Below are positions 40,222 to 51,545 of a stretch of DNA of 64,000 bases, piece by piece. The notes under the pieces were generated by a model, which saw only the letters and a list, made by a program, of their open reading frames with translations, ran no database searches and was not told the DNA's origin. The DNA is from Thuidium tamariscinum (Eukaryota; Streptophyta; Bryopsida; Hypnales; Thuidiaceae), in NCBI GenBank assembly GCA_947034885.2, contig OX344754.2, forward strand, positions 20,726,501 to 20,790,500. The letters run 5' to 3'. Made by a program: the position numbers and the translations under genes. The stretch's first letter is position 1, and each line of letters opens with the position of its first letter.

Positions 40222-43200
40222 TGACTACACTAATTACATTTGTCCTTATACTGAGAATCATTATAATAAAGGTAGATGCTAATTGAAGTTTATATGATCT
40301 AAACTTCAAAATTCATATTTAATTCAAAAAGAGTGCAAAGGATATGAAATGATTCGAATTAAATGCCAATTCCATTTCATCTTCTAAGGAAAATTTACTA
40401 TTGAAAGTGTTTTAGAAAGCCAAACTCCCAAAATTGAAAATTAAGTTGTAAATGGTCACTTTATGAATCTCGTACCTTTCCAAAGTGGAGACCCTTACAT
40501 ATTTTTGCCTAAAAATGTTCAATTTCTATTCAAGAGAGCCTAGGTCAATATAGATACACCTACTTTCAACATATTGAAAAATTCATGCATTATTCATATG
40601 GTGTGCAAAAAGAAGATAATCTAAAATCTTTATTTGATTTTCAATTTATTCCTATATAAAAATAGGTAATTAATAATTGTAACAATATTCAATTGATTAT
40701 CAAGATGCAACTTATAAAGGTATTTTCCTTACAACCCTTAATAGTCAATAGTGTATCCAAAATCTTAAAGTTTTACTTATATCTATATATATTAAGTGTT
40801 TGCTACGATGGCTAGTGTCATGTTTTTGGTCAAATATATGGTTATATTTCTATTCCTTATAAAATTTCCATCCAAATTTTGAAGGTACTATTGAGTTTGA
40901 AAATCCAATTCTAATGACCATCAAAAACATTTTAAATTTTCCTTAGGTAAGAATTTTCAGGAGTTGATTTTGGAAAAGGGTGACAATTAGATGCAAGTAC
41001 CTCTATTGCCTTCATCAAATTCAATAGAGGATTATCATTTCTATTGTTTGTGCTCAATATTGGGACTTCTTTTTGCTAATCTAAAAGTTTTGGATTCCAA
41101 TTAGATGAGTAAATATTCTAATTTGATCATGTGATGGTGAGTAATAAGTTTTAACATTTTTTAACGTGAAAATTGCTAATTATTCACCTTGATTTTGCAA
41201 GATGCAAATTGTACAAGGATTTGTGCAAAATGACTATTTAGCTAGCTATTCAATATAGAATTGAGGCTCAAGGAGTCACATCCTATATGATTTTAAAACC
41301 ATGTGTGATAATAGGGTATTTATTGGGGGGGTATTTATCTCCTTCCCATTTTTTTTCCCTACCTATAAGTAGAAAAAATGCTACTAGTGTTTATTTTTCA
41401 ACACCCTATTTTTTTTTGTAAAATCTTTGAGTGACCAATTTATGACACCCTATTTTCTTATACATTTTACAATTACAAAACTTTGAAAAGATCATGAACA
41501 CTCCAAGATCAAGCACACGTGCTCCTAGCATTCCAATGCATTACATAAACAAAGAAGATGCAACACACTACCATTCAAACTTGGCCATCATCAAGAACAA
41601 TATACATACGTTGATGATACAAATATTGCCCCCCCAAAGAACCTCCAATGTAACAAAGTTCACAGCTCCAAGAGTGTTAGAAAAATAGACTTTCAGTAAT
41701 TCAATCCAACACATCCAAAACACATTGCAGACAAACCAAAAAAATTGCAATATGAAGTTGAAATATTAAACAACGCATTCAAATACAGAACATATTAACT
41801 CAAAGATCTTGTATATTGAAAATTGTCTTTACAAACACAAGTAGTTTGCGTCCCGCATGCATGTTGTAGAGCAGATCGAGCTGTAGATAGTCTAGTTGGA
41901 TTTGTTTTTAAATTTTTTGTGTGGATATTTTTGTATTTTTTGAGAGTGATTGGTATGCTTTTTGTAGTATTTGTGTTCCAATTTGTTGTTTTTGTATATA
42001 TTTTTATCAAGTTAGAGTGACTTTTTGAGTAAATTTTTGAAATTGTTAAATTCAATTAGTAGCGGTTGGGTTTCAATTTAGTCCAAGTAGGTGAATTTGG
42101 TCAAATAATTAGTAAGTCAAGTAGGTTGGTTGTAAGGGCCAATAGTTTAGTCAAGTAGGAATTCAATGAGTCTTGTAATTCCAAGTAGTGCATGTTCAAG
42201 TTGGTAGTTGAACAACTATTGAGAGAGTATATAGTCATCCTCTCCAATTGAAAATTCACCCAGTGTTAAGAGTATGCCAGTGTGAGTCCTTGCCACGTAT
42301 AGTAGGCTATGTGCTTTTGTTTTGTTTTTGTGAGCCTCCTAGGTTGGACAGAGAATTGTTTCCAAGTTTGGATGTGTGAATGTTTCCTAGTTGGAGAGTT
42401 TGTGTGTCTACTGAGTATATGCAAGTGAATGAGAAATGATGGAGAATAAAAGAAATTGGTGATGAAATTTTGAGTGTTAATGTGGTGGATTAAACAGTTG
42501 CTAGTTGGAAATCAAGGGCCAGAGAAGTTGAGTGAATAAAGTACTTGAGTGTATCTAATTAGATTTTGGAAAACAACATAAAAATTATAAATTGCGATTT
42601 TATCACCAATATGATCAATAGAAATATATATTTTTATAAAATGTGAATCAAGTTGGAAGTACAATGTCATTGTAGTCTAAGTGATTGTTAATTTTCCAAA
42701 TTGGGTCATGGTTTTCTATTTTAGAATTGTATTATCTATTTTAAATATTAGTCTATTTAGCATAGATTTCCTACTTGACCATCTCCCTTGGAACGAAGTT
42801 ATTATACTAATAGGATAGTTTCCGAATAGGTCATTATCCTTCTTCAACAAGAGCCAAACATGAAAACTTGAACTCTAGAGCCCCTCAGCCTAATGCAATT
42901 GTTGGAGATCTCCATTTATACCCTGCAAATGTCAAGACAATAGTGGATAATCTAACACGTAATGATTTAACTAGAAAATTATGTTCAATCATTTTGAAAT
43001 TGCAATTTCATATACTAGCATGAGGATTATATATAAATTTTCTATCTATAATAGGAGGTCCTCAAATGGAGCAGGCATTAAATAGGAGGACCTCCTCACA
43101 TGACTGTACCCAATTCGTATAAGTTCTTTTTTCGTATCCTAAAGCAGTGTTTGAATTGTGTACATTTTAGGAGGTGCTCCATTTCAAAGCTCAACTATTC

Positions 43201-43416
43201 GACCTATACTTCAAAACTTTATAACTAATTCCACTGACCAAAGAAAAATATCAGACGACTTGGATTAGATGTCAATTTGACTTCTCTATTGCGGAAAATA
43301 GACTAAATAATATTTCTTGAAGTTTTACCTCCTTCAACTATTCAGACTTAGCCCGACAGCCCATACATGGACCATTATGAAAGCTCTCACCATATATGAA
43401 CAATTGAAATATAATC
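40222..43416. other. No gene seen; AT-rich
   Basis: About 3.2 kb without a recognisable gene, RNA or clear repeat. The part from about 41,800 to 42,500 is less AT-rich and has TATATAGTC and a run of AAGTAG-rich short motifs, possibly an old LTR fragment, but I cannot find borders. Confidence 0.45.
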
Positions 43417-43623
43417 ACTAGAAGAAAAACGTAGAAATCCGTGTTTATTTCAACAAAACACGTCAGGTAGATTGTGTTGAGACTGCGTTGTTGAAAACAC
43501 AGAAAAAACACAGAAAACGCATTTTTTGTGTTTTTTTGTGTTTTTTTAGCATTTTCAGCAACGCAGTCTCAACACAATCTACCCTACGTGTTTTATTGAA
43601 ATAAACACAGATTTATTCTAGTG
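43417..43623. mobile_element. 207-bp CACTA-type fold-back MITE
   Basis: It begins CACTAGAAGAAAAACGTAGA and ends ..ATTTATTCTAGTG. Arms include AACGCAGTCTCAACACAATC and its complement. The 3-bp duplication AAT is at 43414-43416 and 43624-43626. Confidence 0.88.
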
Positions 43624-44039
43624 AATATTGGTTAGGTTCTACTGAACTTCAGAGTTCAGCAAACATCAGACTTTGATGTGTACTAGCAAAAGAATGAAAA
43701 TAATGATGGAAAGCACCATTTCCATCCATCCATCCTAGTTATGTGTCCCAACATTCAAAACATGTGCCCTCCATAAAAAACTCAAAATTGGTGTTTATAG
43801 AATACCGCGCTGCGTTGCTCCGGCGCCCTTATACGTTTGTAGAAGGTATGCCACGAGCGATCGCCTGATCCACAACAACGGTAGCTCAATTAGTTCAATT
43901 CAATATTGTATGACCGCAAAGAGTAGTCATTTTCTTCCTTGCCTATACGGAGCGGGGGTCAAGCCTGAGTGGAACTGTAGAATGAATTAGGATTTTGATA
44001 GGGTTTAGGGTTTTAGCCAACCCCTCAAGGGTAGCGACA

Positions 44040-46221
44040 ATGGCGAAGCTCTCCTACGCGGACAAGCTAAAGGAGAAACTGGAGCATGCGCTGGTATCGC
44101 GCAAGGAAGGGAGCACCGATGCAAAAGCAAACAGGAACAAGAGAGAATCAATTGAGCCCGAGCTGGTGGCCGCAGTGACAAACCTGGGGAGAAACGAGAA
44201 GATCCACCCAACAAACGCCACGGCAGGTGAGAACTTACCATAAGGCTATGCATTCATGTAGCATTGCTGGATTCTTGATTTGCAAAACGGTGCTCAAGGT
44301 GAAAGTAGATCAGGAAATAGTGCGCAAAGCAACGGAAAGACTGCAGAGATAGGCGGCAGTTGCATATTTTGTGGGAGGTAGACAAGAACCAGCGATTCTA
44401 GTAAGTTGGCTAGAAGGGATACAAACTCAAATCGGGGAATGGGTAGGATTGGGGAGAGACCTTGGACAAGGTTTCTTTCAGCTGCTCACAAAGCAGACCA
44501 CAACCACGCAAAAGCTGCTAATGTTCACCCCACATCATTCCAGATGGGGGACGTGCATTTTGCAGACTTGGGCGACTGGCTTCAACACCAACCATCCTGC
44601 AAGACTCAAAGTCCCAACGTGGGTAAATCTCAAAGGAATCACAGAAGAATTCATCGGGGTAGCCAAGGAAATTGCAGATAGCTTGGGAGAACTACTTGGG
44701 AGTGACAAGCATAATGCCACGGCCACCGACCAAAGATTCTGCATAGCTATCCAAACAGGGCAGGGATGGAAGACTGAGCTAGAAGTTACCAATGACACCA
44801 GCAAGGAGAATGTGATTATTACTGTAGATTATTGCAATCACCCCATTAGATGCAAGTGGTGCCAATCAATAGAGCACTTAGTTAAAGATTGCCCAAGCTC
44901 AAGGAAAGCGACTTTTTCAACGGCAAAGGACAAATCTGCAGCCAAAGCTCCCAGAAACACAAGTGGCTCCCAAAATGGAGGTGCAAGTGGTCCCTCATCC
45001 ACTACACTGCCGCCTCCCCCTTCAACGATCAAGGGCCAAGTCCCAAACAGACCACCAAAGAAGGAGGGATTCCTAAGCAAAGCCTCCAACTCAAGCAACA
45101 CCGAAGGGCTCCCAAGTAACGGAAGCAGGGACAACGGAACGAGCGGGGGACAAGAAGACGAGGGGGGGAAATGGGAGACAGTCAAATCAAAAAAGAAAGG
45201 AGAGAATGCAAGACCATCAGAGGCCAATTCACAAGCAAGCCTCTACAACAATAATCCAATGCCCTCACAGGAGATCAGGAACAGAGGGCAGCAGGAGCAA
45301 GGAAGGATAGCAGAATACCAAATTCCGCCCAGAGTAGGTCGCAACCCCAGGAGATCGATCACAGGGAACTCCAAAGACACACGAGGCAGACAATTGAGCA
45401 GACTCAAAGTATCAGAGGGAGCTAGAAGTCAGTCATTTCAAAGCCCTTCATTCCCCCAGTTTGTACCTATGGAACGGCCTCAATTTGTGGAAATAATCCA
45501 CTAGAAGGCGTGCCATCTAGCAACTGAAGGAGAAACCAGAGAGCCAACAAGCGATTATGGAAATCCCAACCAACTAACCCCGAGTGTCCAGCCATTAGCG
45601 GATGCAAGAGCCCGTCCTCTAGGTGCTGTCCATACCCCTTCCACAACAGGAGATCAGTTTGCCGAACCTTTGGGAGTGTCAGAGCCCACAAGGATGGAAG
45701 CACCAATCCCAGCATCACTCAAGCCTCATCAAGTGCCACTAGTGATCGACCTCCCGACCAAAACTCCAAAGCTGAGAGAGGAGATCGAAATACGCTCCCT
45801 CGACTTCAACATCCAAGTTGTCACCTCAACCTCTCTAACAAACACTGCCAGCAAGAGGGACATTTCACTGGACTACCCAACGATGATGGAGGACATAGAG
45901 CCGACATTAGCCCAAATCCAGAGCCACCAAGAACCCATCACCCCACGGGCTCTAAGAGATATCAGAATCTCAGCCGACATGCATGAGGAGTTTCTGGCCT
46001 TCATGAGATGCCACCACGGAGAAACAATTAGCACTCCCCAATCACGAGCCCGCACTCCTGATAAGTTAAATCGGCAAAATAGTGCGACTGTACTTTCCAA
46101 GCATCAGCGTTCTACGGTTCTCCAAGAAAGGCGAGATAGCTCAAGAGTGAGAGAAGAAGGCGGACAACAGAGGAACACTATGCGCTTCCAAGAGGACCCA
46201 CATCAAAACGAACAGTCATGA
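44040..46221 (+). pseudogene. LINE ORF1 (DUF4283-like, CCHC zinc knuckle), broken
   Basis: RNA-binding ORF1 of a plant L1-type LINE. It starts at ATG 44040 (MAKLSYADKLKEKL). It is broken by a frameshift near 44,240 and by in-frame TAG at 44350 and 45502; the rest (44371-46221) is one frame. The middle has the order of the plant ORF1 core: a W-rich segment, P-x-WV-x-L, an LG..LL..D motif, then a knuckle C-x2-C-x4-H-x4-C near 44,850-44,895. A Pro/Ser-rich tail follows. The final TGA (46219-46221) overlaps the ATG of ORF2 (46218). Confidence 0.82.
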
Positions 46222-46522
46222 AGATCACAATCATATTCCAAAACGTACAGGGGATTAACAATCCTCTAAAGTGCGAGGTAGTGAGGAAATGCTTTAGCCC
46301 ATTATTTAGAGACATAGGTATATTGTGCTTACAAGAGCATAGACTGCGGGGCCCAAAGCTGGATAGATTAAAACAAACATTTTGGCCCCAAGCCACGTTC
46401 ATAGGATATGAAGCCGTAGTTGGATTTGGTCATGGCCCCGGGGAAGAAGGAGCAGGAACAAGAGGGATAGGACTATGGGTTTCCCCACTATTAGCTCCGC
46501 TAATCTCATCTTCAAGATACTG
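46218..46522 (+). pseudogene. LINE ORF2, endonuclease N-terminus
   Basis: The first 101 residues of an APE-type endonuclease: N9 in QNVQG and E40 in LCLQEH match the catalytic Asn and Glu of LINE endonucleases. Reading is then cut by a transposon at 46523; the ORF runs on into that insert to a TGA at 46575-46577. Confidence 0.85.
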
Positions 46523-47070
46523 GGTCATTGCAAGAAACGCATGTCCTATTTGTTGCGTTTTGCAACAATACTTATGAAATTTTCAGGAGTACTATAAAAT
46601 TAGAAAACTAATTTTTTAAATTTTTTAAAAATAGGAATAATGTATATACCTCTAAAATGAAGGTTTTCACTGAAGGAAATTGATAGAAAAATTCTTTAAG
46701 TAGGAGAACTTGAAAAGTGCCAAATCTCAAGAAAATAGGTATTTTGATTCAAAAATTAGGGGAAAATAGTAAAAACAAGTATTTTCAAAAAATAAAAAGT
46801 GACCATTTGCAACAAATTTATGGAGATGGTCATTCACAAAAAAACCCAAAATAATATTTTATATGTTTCAAAATACAAGCAGAAGGGAGCTCACTTTGTA
46901 GACCTCCACACCTCACAAAATTAACTTTTTTTTAAAATCCTTCCATGGAGAGCTAGAAATATACTAGAAGACCATCTTATCCAAATTTCATCTCAAAATC
47001 ATTAAAAAAAGGTATAGCTTAGGTACTAAAAAACCCTAAACTGCCAAGTGTGACATCCAATCGAGGTCAC
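46523..47070 (-). mobile_element. ATTGCAAGAAACAC-family element, copy A, inside the LINE
   Basis: The end GGTCATTGCAAGAAACGC at 46523 and about 550 bp next to it match, in inverse orientation, the 58159-58878 element from its right end to its GATTGGATGTCACACTTGG block. The far ~190 bp are missing. Confidence 0.75.
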
Positions 47071-47189
47071 TTAGATCACTTACCGGTGGTATAAACAATT
47101 CAGCTGCTGCTCACCACGCCAAAGAAGTCACCCTTCAAGATGAGCAACTTTCTCTTGTAGGATATGGGGTCACCACCTGGAGCAAAGCT

Positions 47190-47538
47190 TTACAGGGAAG
47201 CTAAGGAGGTTCACCAAATTCTACAAGACTCTATGCATTCGGAAAGCAGGTGAAAGAAGGGCAACCGAATCAACGTTGAGAGAAGAGCTCACGACCTTGC
47301 AGGGCGACCTCCAATTTGATCCAGATTGCCCCATAATGCAAGGGAAGCTAGGAGACATTACTGATCAACTGGCCACGTTTGAAAAGCATGCGATTGAGGG
47401 TCAAAGAATTCGAAGCAGGGTAAAGTGGCTTAAAATTGGAGATTCCTACACCAAGGAATTTTTCCAGTCAACAAAGCAATTTTTTGGAGCCTCCAAAATC
47501 TCCGAGCTAGTAGATGAAGAAGGCCGAATTAGCACCGA
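47190..47538 (+). pseudogene. LINE ORF2, segment between endonuclease and reverse transcriptase
   Basis: The LINE resumes after the insert with a region reading KFYKTLCIRKAG..., then IRSRVKWLKIGDSYTKEFFQ, which is the typical linker of plant L1 ORF2 just before the RT domain. About 200 codons of endonuclease and linker were lost at the insertion. The frame stops at a CACTA-type end at 47539 and no RT is found downstream. Confidence 0.75.
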
Positions 47539-47810
47539 CACTAGTAGAAAATTCAGCGACCAAAGTCACAGAAAAGTGTTGATTTTGGTTGTTCAATTTT
47601 TTGTTGATTTGGACGTGTTGATTTAGGCAGTTATCAACAAAAATTTGTTGTCATCAACAGAAGTTTGTCAAAATTAACAAAAACTTGTTAAAATTTTTAT
47701 CTAAAAGTTGTTGATTGTCAACAAAAGCATGCTAATTAATTAACAAAAATTTGTTAATTTTGTCAATGATTTTTCAAAAAATGAGAAAAAAAGAAAATTT
47801 TATGAACAAT

Positions 47811-48000
47811 GCCACGTGGGCAGATCCTGCCACGTCACCCGATTGCCACGTTAGCACCGCCATCTCACTCGACTGCCACATCAGCACCACCACCGCCACC
47901 GACTGCCACGTCAGCACCGCCACCTCACCACAAACTGCCACGTCAACACCCTCCACCTCGCCCCAAACTGACACATCACCCAAAAACTGCCACATCATTA
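47811..48000 (+). repeat. TGCCACGTCA-containing ~30-bp repeat
   Basis: Eight variants of TGCCACGTCAGCACC occur with C-rich spacers (CCGCCACCTCACC...). The 97- and 71-codon ORFs over this stretch are low-complexity by-products. The ACGT core is a bZIP-type site in plant promoters; that role here is inference. Confidence 0.75.
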
Positions 48001-48143
48001 AAGACCACCTCCACCAAGGTTTGAACCTTAGACCTTGTGGTTGAGGTCCAAGGTCCTCAACCATCACACCATCCATAATACTCGTTGATTATACAAGGAG
48101 TAACTTTACTTTTATAAAGTTTTCTCTTATTTTTCCTACACTA

Positions 48144-48510
48144 TGTTAAAATCAGCAGACTTTGGTGGCCATTTAGACATAGAAAAATAACTTTTTCGAA
48201 AAAACTTTCAACTAAGAAAAGTTGTCATATTCAACTAACTTTCATCTCCAAAAATCCGTTTGAGATTAAAATTTTTTAATCAAAAGTTATGGGCAAAAAT
48301 CAGAGAAGTTTTTTTAAAGTGTGAAATACATTGTTCATTCCAACCCTTCTCTGATTCTTGACTATAACTTTTGATAGAAAACTCTAAATCTCAAACGGAT
48401 TTTTGGAGATGAAAGTTACTTGAATATGACAACTTTTCTTAGTTGAAAGTTTTTTGAAAAAGTTATTTTTCTATGTCTAAATGGCCACCAAAGTTTGCTG
48501 ATTTTAAAAA
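48144..48510. mobile_element. 367-bp fold-back MITE with ACACTA duplication
   Basis: Long inverted arms of about 165 bp begin TGTTAAAATCAGCAGACTTT and pair with ..TGCTGATTTTAAAAA. A 6-bp direct duplication ACACTA lies at 48138-48143 and 48511-48516. The arms are over 90% similar by eye, so insertion is recent. It is nested in the CACTA-like element. Confidence 0.88.
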
Positions 48511-48739
48511 ACACTAAATTTTTAATGATTGAGTTAGGAAAAATTAATTTGAAACTCTTCTAAACCTAAATACATTTGAACATTACATATGGTAAAAACA
48601 TCCATCCATTATAAAATTATATATTCTAATATAAGAATATTTTATTTCATATTTTCTTTAAAAAATTGAAATCTTTTCATTTGTGCATGACATTTTTAGA
48701 AAATAATATTTTAAATCAAAAAAACACATTTTTTTCTAG

Positions 48740-50096
48740 TACAATAATACAAATATTGCACTTATCAATTATATAATAAGATAATTATAATTTCACTTTA
48801 AAAATGATTTTTGAATGCATACTTTAGGTATTTTAAGTGTATGAAAAAAATATTTTGAAAATGTACACACAATCCTCATTGCTACTTTTAGTTCTTATAT
48901 AAATGTAAAGATATTTGAAATATTTACAAATACATTTTCACATTTACTCACTAAAAATAATAATGATGATATCTTTTAAAAAAAGTGAAATTTTTTATAA
49001 TGACTTACAATTTGTAGTTTTAGGTTGAAAACACATAAGATTAGTTCTTTAAGACAATTTGAAGGGAAAATGTAGCTTAAAGTTCAAGTTTTGCCTATCT
49101 TTAAATGAATCTCCTAATTTAAAAATGGTTCAGAAACTTTTTCAATAGGAAACAAAAAATATTTCAAACTCTCCTAAATCAAAATAGGAAATTAATAACA
49201 AGAATCTTTTTTAATTGAATGAGTTTGTTTAAATATTAAAATTAAGAAAAATATTTGGTAAGCATTTATAGATTAGTATTGAATTAACTAAAATTTACAA
49301 TGAATGTACTACCTACTTTCAAATAAATTTGACAATTTATTATTAAATTGAACATCATTTTCAAGTAGTGTGCACACATCCAGTTTTAGTTTACATCAAA
49401 AAACTTCAAGGTTAAATTATATATATAATTTGTAGTTTTAAGGCTGAAATTTAATAATGAAATTCAACATATTCTAAAAAATTGAAAAATATTTTGTTAG
49501 GAGGTGGATGGTCATTACTATTTTTTCAATAATTTGAGATTTACAATCCAAAGTTTTCTTGCATTTTTGGTAATATATTGCAAATGTAACTTAATTCCTA
49601 TTTTCCTTTGAAATTTTTGCACAACATGTAGTCAAATCATATCTTATATTCAACTTTATATAAAAAAGATAAAATATAAAGATATAAAAAAAAATATGTA
49701 AATAATTAGCTATAGATGGATATAATTTGATTTTAGTATATTTTGAATACATAATTTAATATTTAGAAATGGTTATGACATGATTGTCAATATGTAATAG
49801 AATTTTAAAATTTTAGTTTTATAAATTTGAATAATAATATTCATTAGTTCAATTTTACTTGAAACTATTCAAATTTTAGTGCTATACAATATAAATTCAA
49901 ACATGATCAAGTTATTTACATAAAATTTGATGTAGATTTTGAATTCCATTAGAATTCTAATGAAATTCAAAATGAAATTCAAAATAGTATTATATTTTAT
50001 ATGTGAAATATTTGAATAAAATTTGGATTTGATGTTGTATTTCTTAGTTTGTAAAAATTAGTTATAATGGACTTCATGAACTTCTAATTTTAAATT
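48740..50096. other. No gene seen; very AT-rich
   Basis: No coding or RNA signal and no clear repeat. Confidence 0.5.
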
Positions 50097-50300
50097 CTCA
50101 AAAGATTTTGAATCAAAATCTCAAAAGATTCATAAAAGATTCCCAAAGATGCCAAATCAAATTTTCAAAAGATTTTGAATCAAAATCTCAAAAGATTCAT
50201 AAAAGATTCCCAAAGATGCCAAATCAAATTTTCAAAAGATTTTGAATCAAAATCTGAAAAGATTCTTAAAAGATTTCCAAAGATGCCAAATCAAATTCTC
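50097..50300 (+). repeat. 67-bp tandem repeat, 3 copies
   Basis: Units beginning near 50097, 50164 and 50231 with TTCAAAAGATTTTGAATCAA and AAGATGCCAAATCAAAT. The fourth unit is cut at about 50310, where base composition changes abruptly to the next retroelement-like segment. Confidence 0.92.
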
Positions 50301-50309
50301 AAAAGATTT

Positions 50310-51545
50310 TTGTCGTAGCACAGGAAAGTCAAGTTGCTTCTCTAAGACCGAAAATGGCCCTAAAGTAACTCGTTTATCGTTCCCATAGAGATTTGGTTGC
50401 CAGATGACTAATATCTGGAAATCAGAGCAAGGATTACCACAAAACCCCAAGCACACTTATCTAAACTTATCTTATCATACTCTAAAACTCTACAGACTTT
50501 CCTATTTACAAAACTATAAGATCTAAACCGGAATGGAGAGTAGGTGTTAAGTCCAGCTCTCTTTCATCCTAAGATACTTTCCGGTTTTCCTAGGAACTAA
50601 TGTCCGGAATTGAGTTTAACCTCTGAACAAAGAGGGATCTGCGTATTGTGATTAAGGAAGGAAGCTTACAACCTACCCTCTGCGTTTTAGAGTGTCAAGA
50701 GTGCCATTGAAGAAAAATGACAAAAAAACACCAATCCTATTTAACCTAGTTTCCCTCACAACTAAACCGGATAACTATCTAGCCTAGTAGGTCACGCAAG
50801 GAAACTTCAGTCAGCGTCTAACTTAAACTACAACGACGGCCTACTGGGTTAGTCTAAACTCTGGGCAGAATCCGGGACGGGTGGATTGAGAAGTCGTCAC
50901 CTTCCCTACACATTTCCGGTTACCAAAGAACCTGTCTACTGCTTGAACTGGAGTTGTCCAGAATCATCAACGGCTATAGCTCTAAGTGACTGGGACTATC
51001 TTCAGATAACGGGAAAACCAGAACCGATCGCACCGAGGGATCATGAATCCACCATCACACACAGATTGCACTTACTCTCCCAAGAATCCGGATAAACCCA
51101 ATATCCGGGCACACTCTCTCTCTACCTATTCCTGCAACTCTACAGAACATACACCAATAGGGTCACCTACTGGAATACACGCTGCCACCTCAATGTGAAC
51201 CAGAAAAGCTGATTTGAATTGCACAATGCTAGGAAAACAAGGTATGAAAATGCACACCAATGAACTAAAAACAAACACCTAAATACTTTACAATCCAAGG
51301 GGGACTACAACCCAAGGAAATCAAGGCTAACTACAATGGAATGACACCTGTCATTCCCCTTATCCTACTCTGAGTTGACTTCCACTGAAAGCTAGAACTG
51401 TCCGTAAAAAGTGGATCTTAGATCCGAAAAATCCGGATTCAGTGGAGTCCAAATTACCTACTCACCTAAAAGCAACTAGAAAAATGCTTTCTACCAAAAA
51501 CTTAGGTTTTCGGGCCCCTACCTACTTCTATACCTAATCCTAAAC
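50310..51545 (-). other. Less AT-rich segment downstream of the gag-like ORF; no gene
   Basis: TCCGG-rich sequence, continuous in character with the gag-like ORF and presumably its 3' region. No pol, RT or integrase motif found on either strand. Confidence 0.45.

Larger units (their letters stand above)
47539..48739 (+). mobile_element. CACTA-like element ending the LINE (right border weak)
   Basis: CACTAGTAGAAAATTCAGCG at 47539 fits the CACTA terminus. Subterminal TTGTTAA/TTAACAA motifs follow in both orientations. The proposed right end ..TTTTTTTCTAGTA near 48739 is imperfect and I see no 3-bp duplication, so the length is uncertain. The element contains a GCCACGTCA array and a second fold-back insert. 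Confidence 0.5.

Noticed and set aside
47751..48076. Thr/Ser/Pro-rich ORFs of 71-100 codons
   Set aside because: They are translations of the GCCACGTCA repeat with all frames open.
47999..48080. tRNA-like or SINE-like segment (GGTTTGAACC resembling a B box)
   Set aside because: No A box, no cloverleaf and no poly(A) tail could be identified; one motif is not enough.
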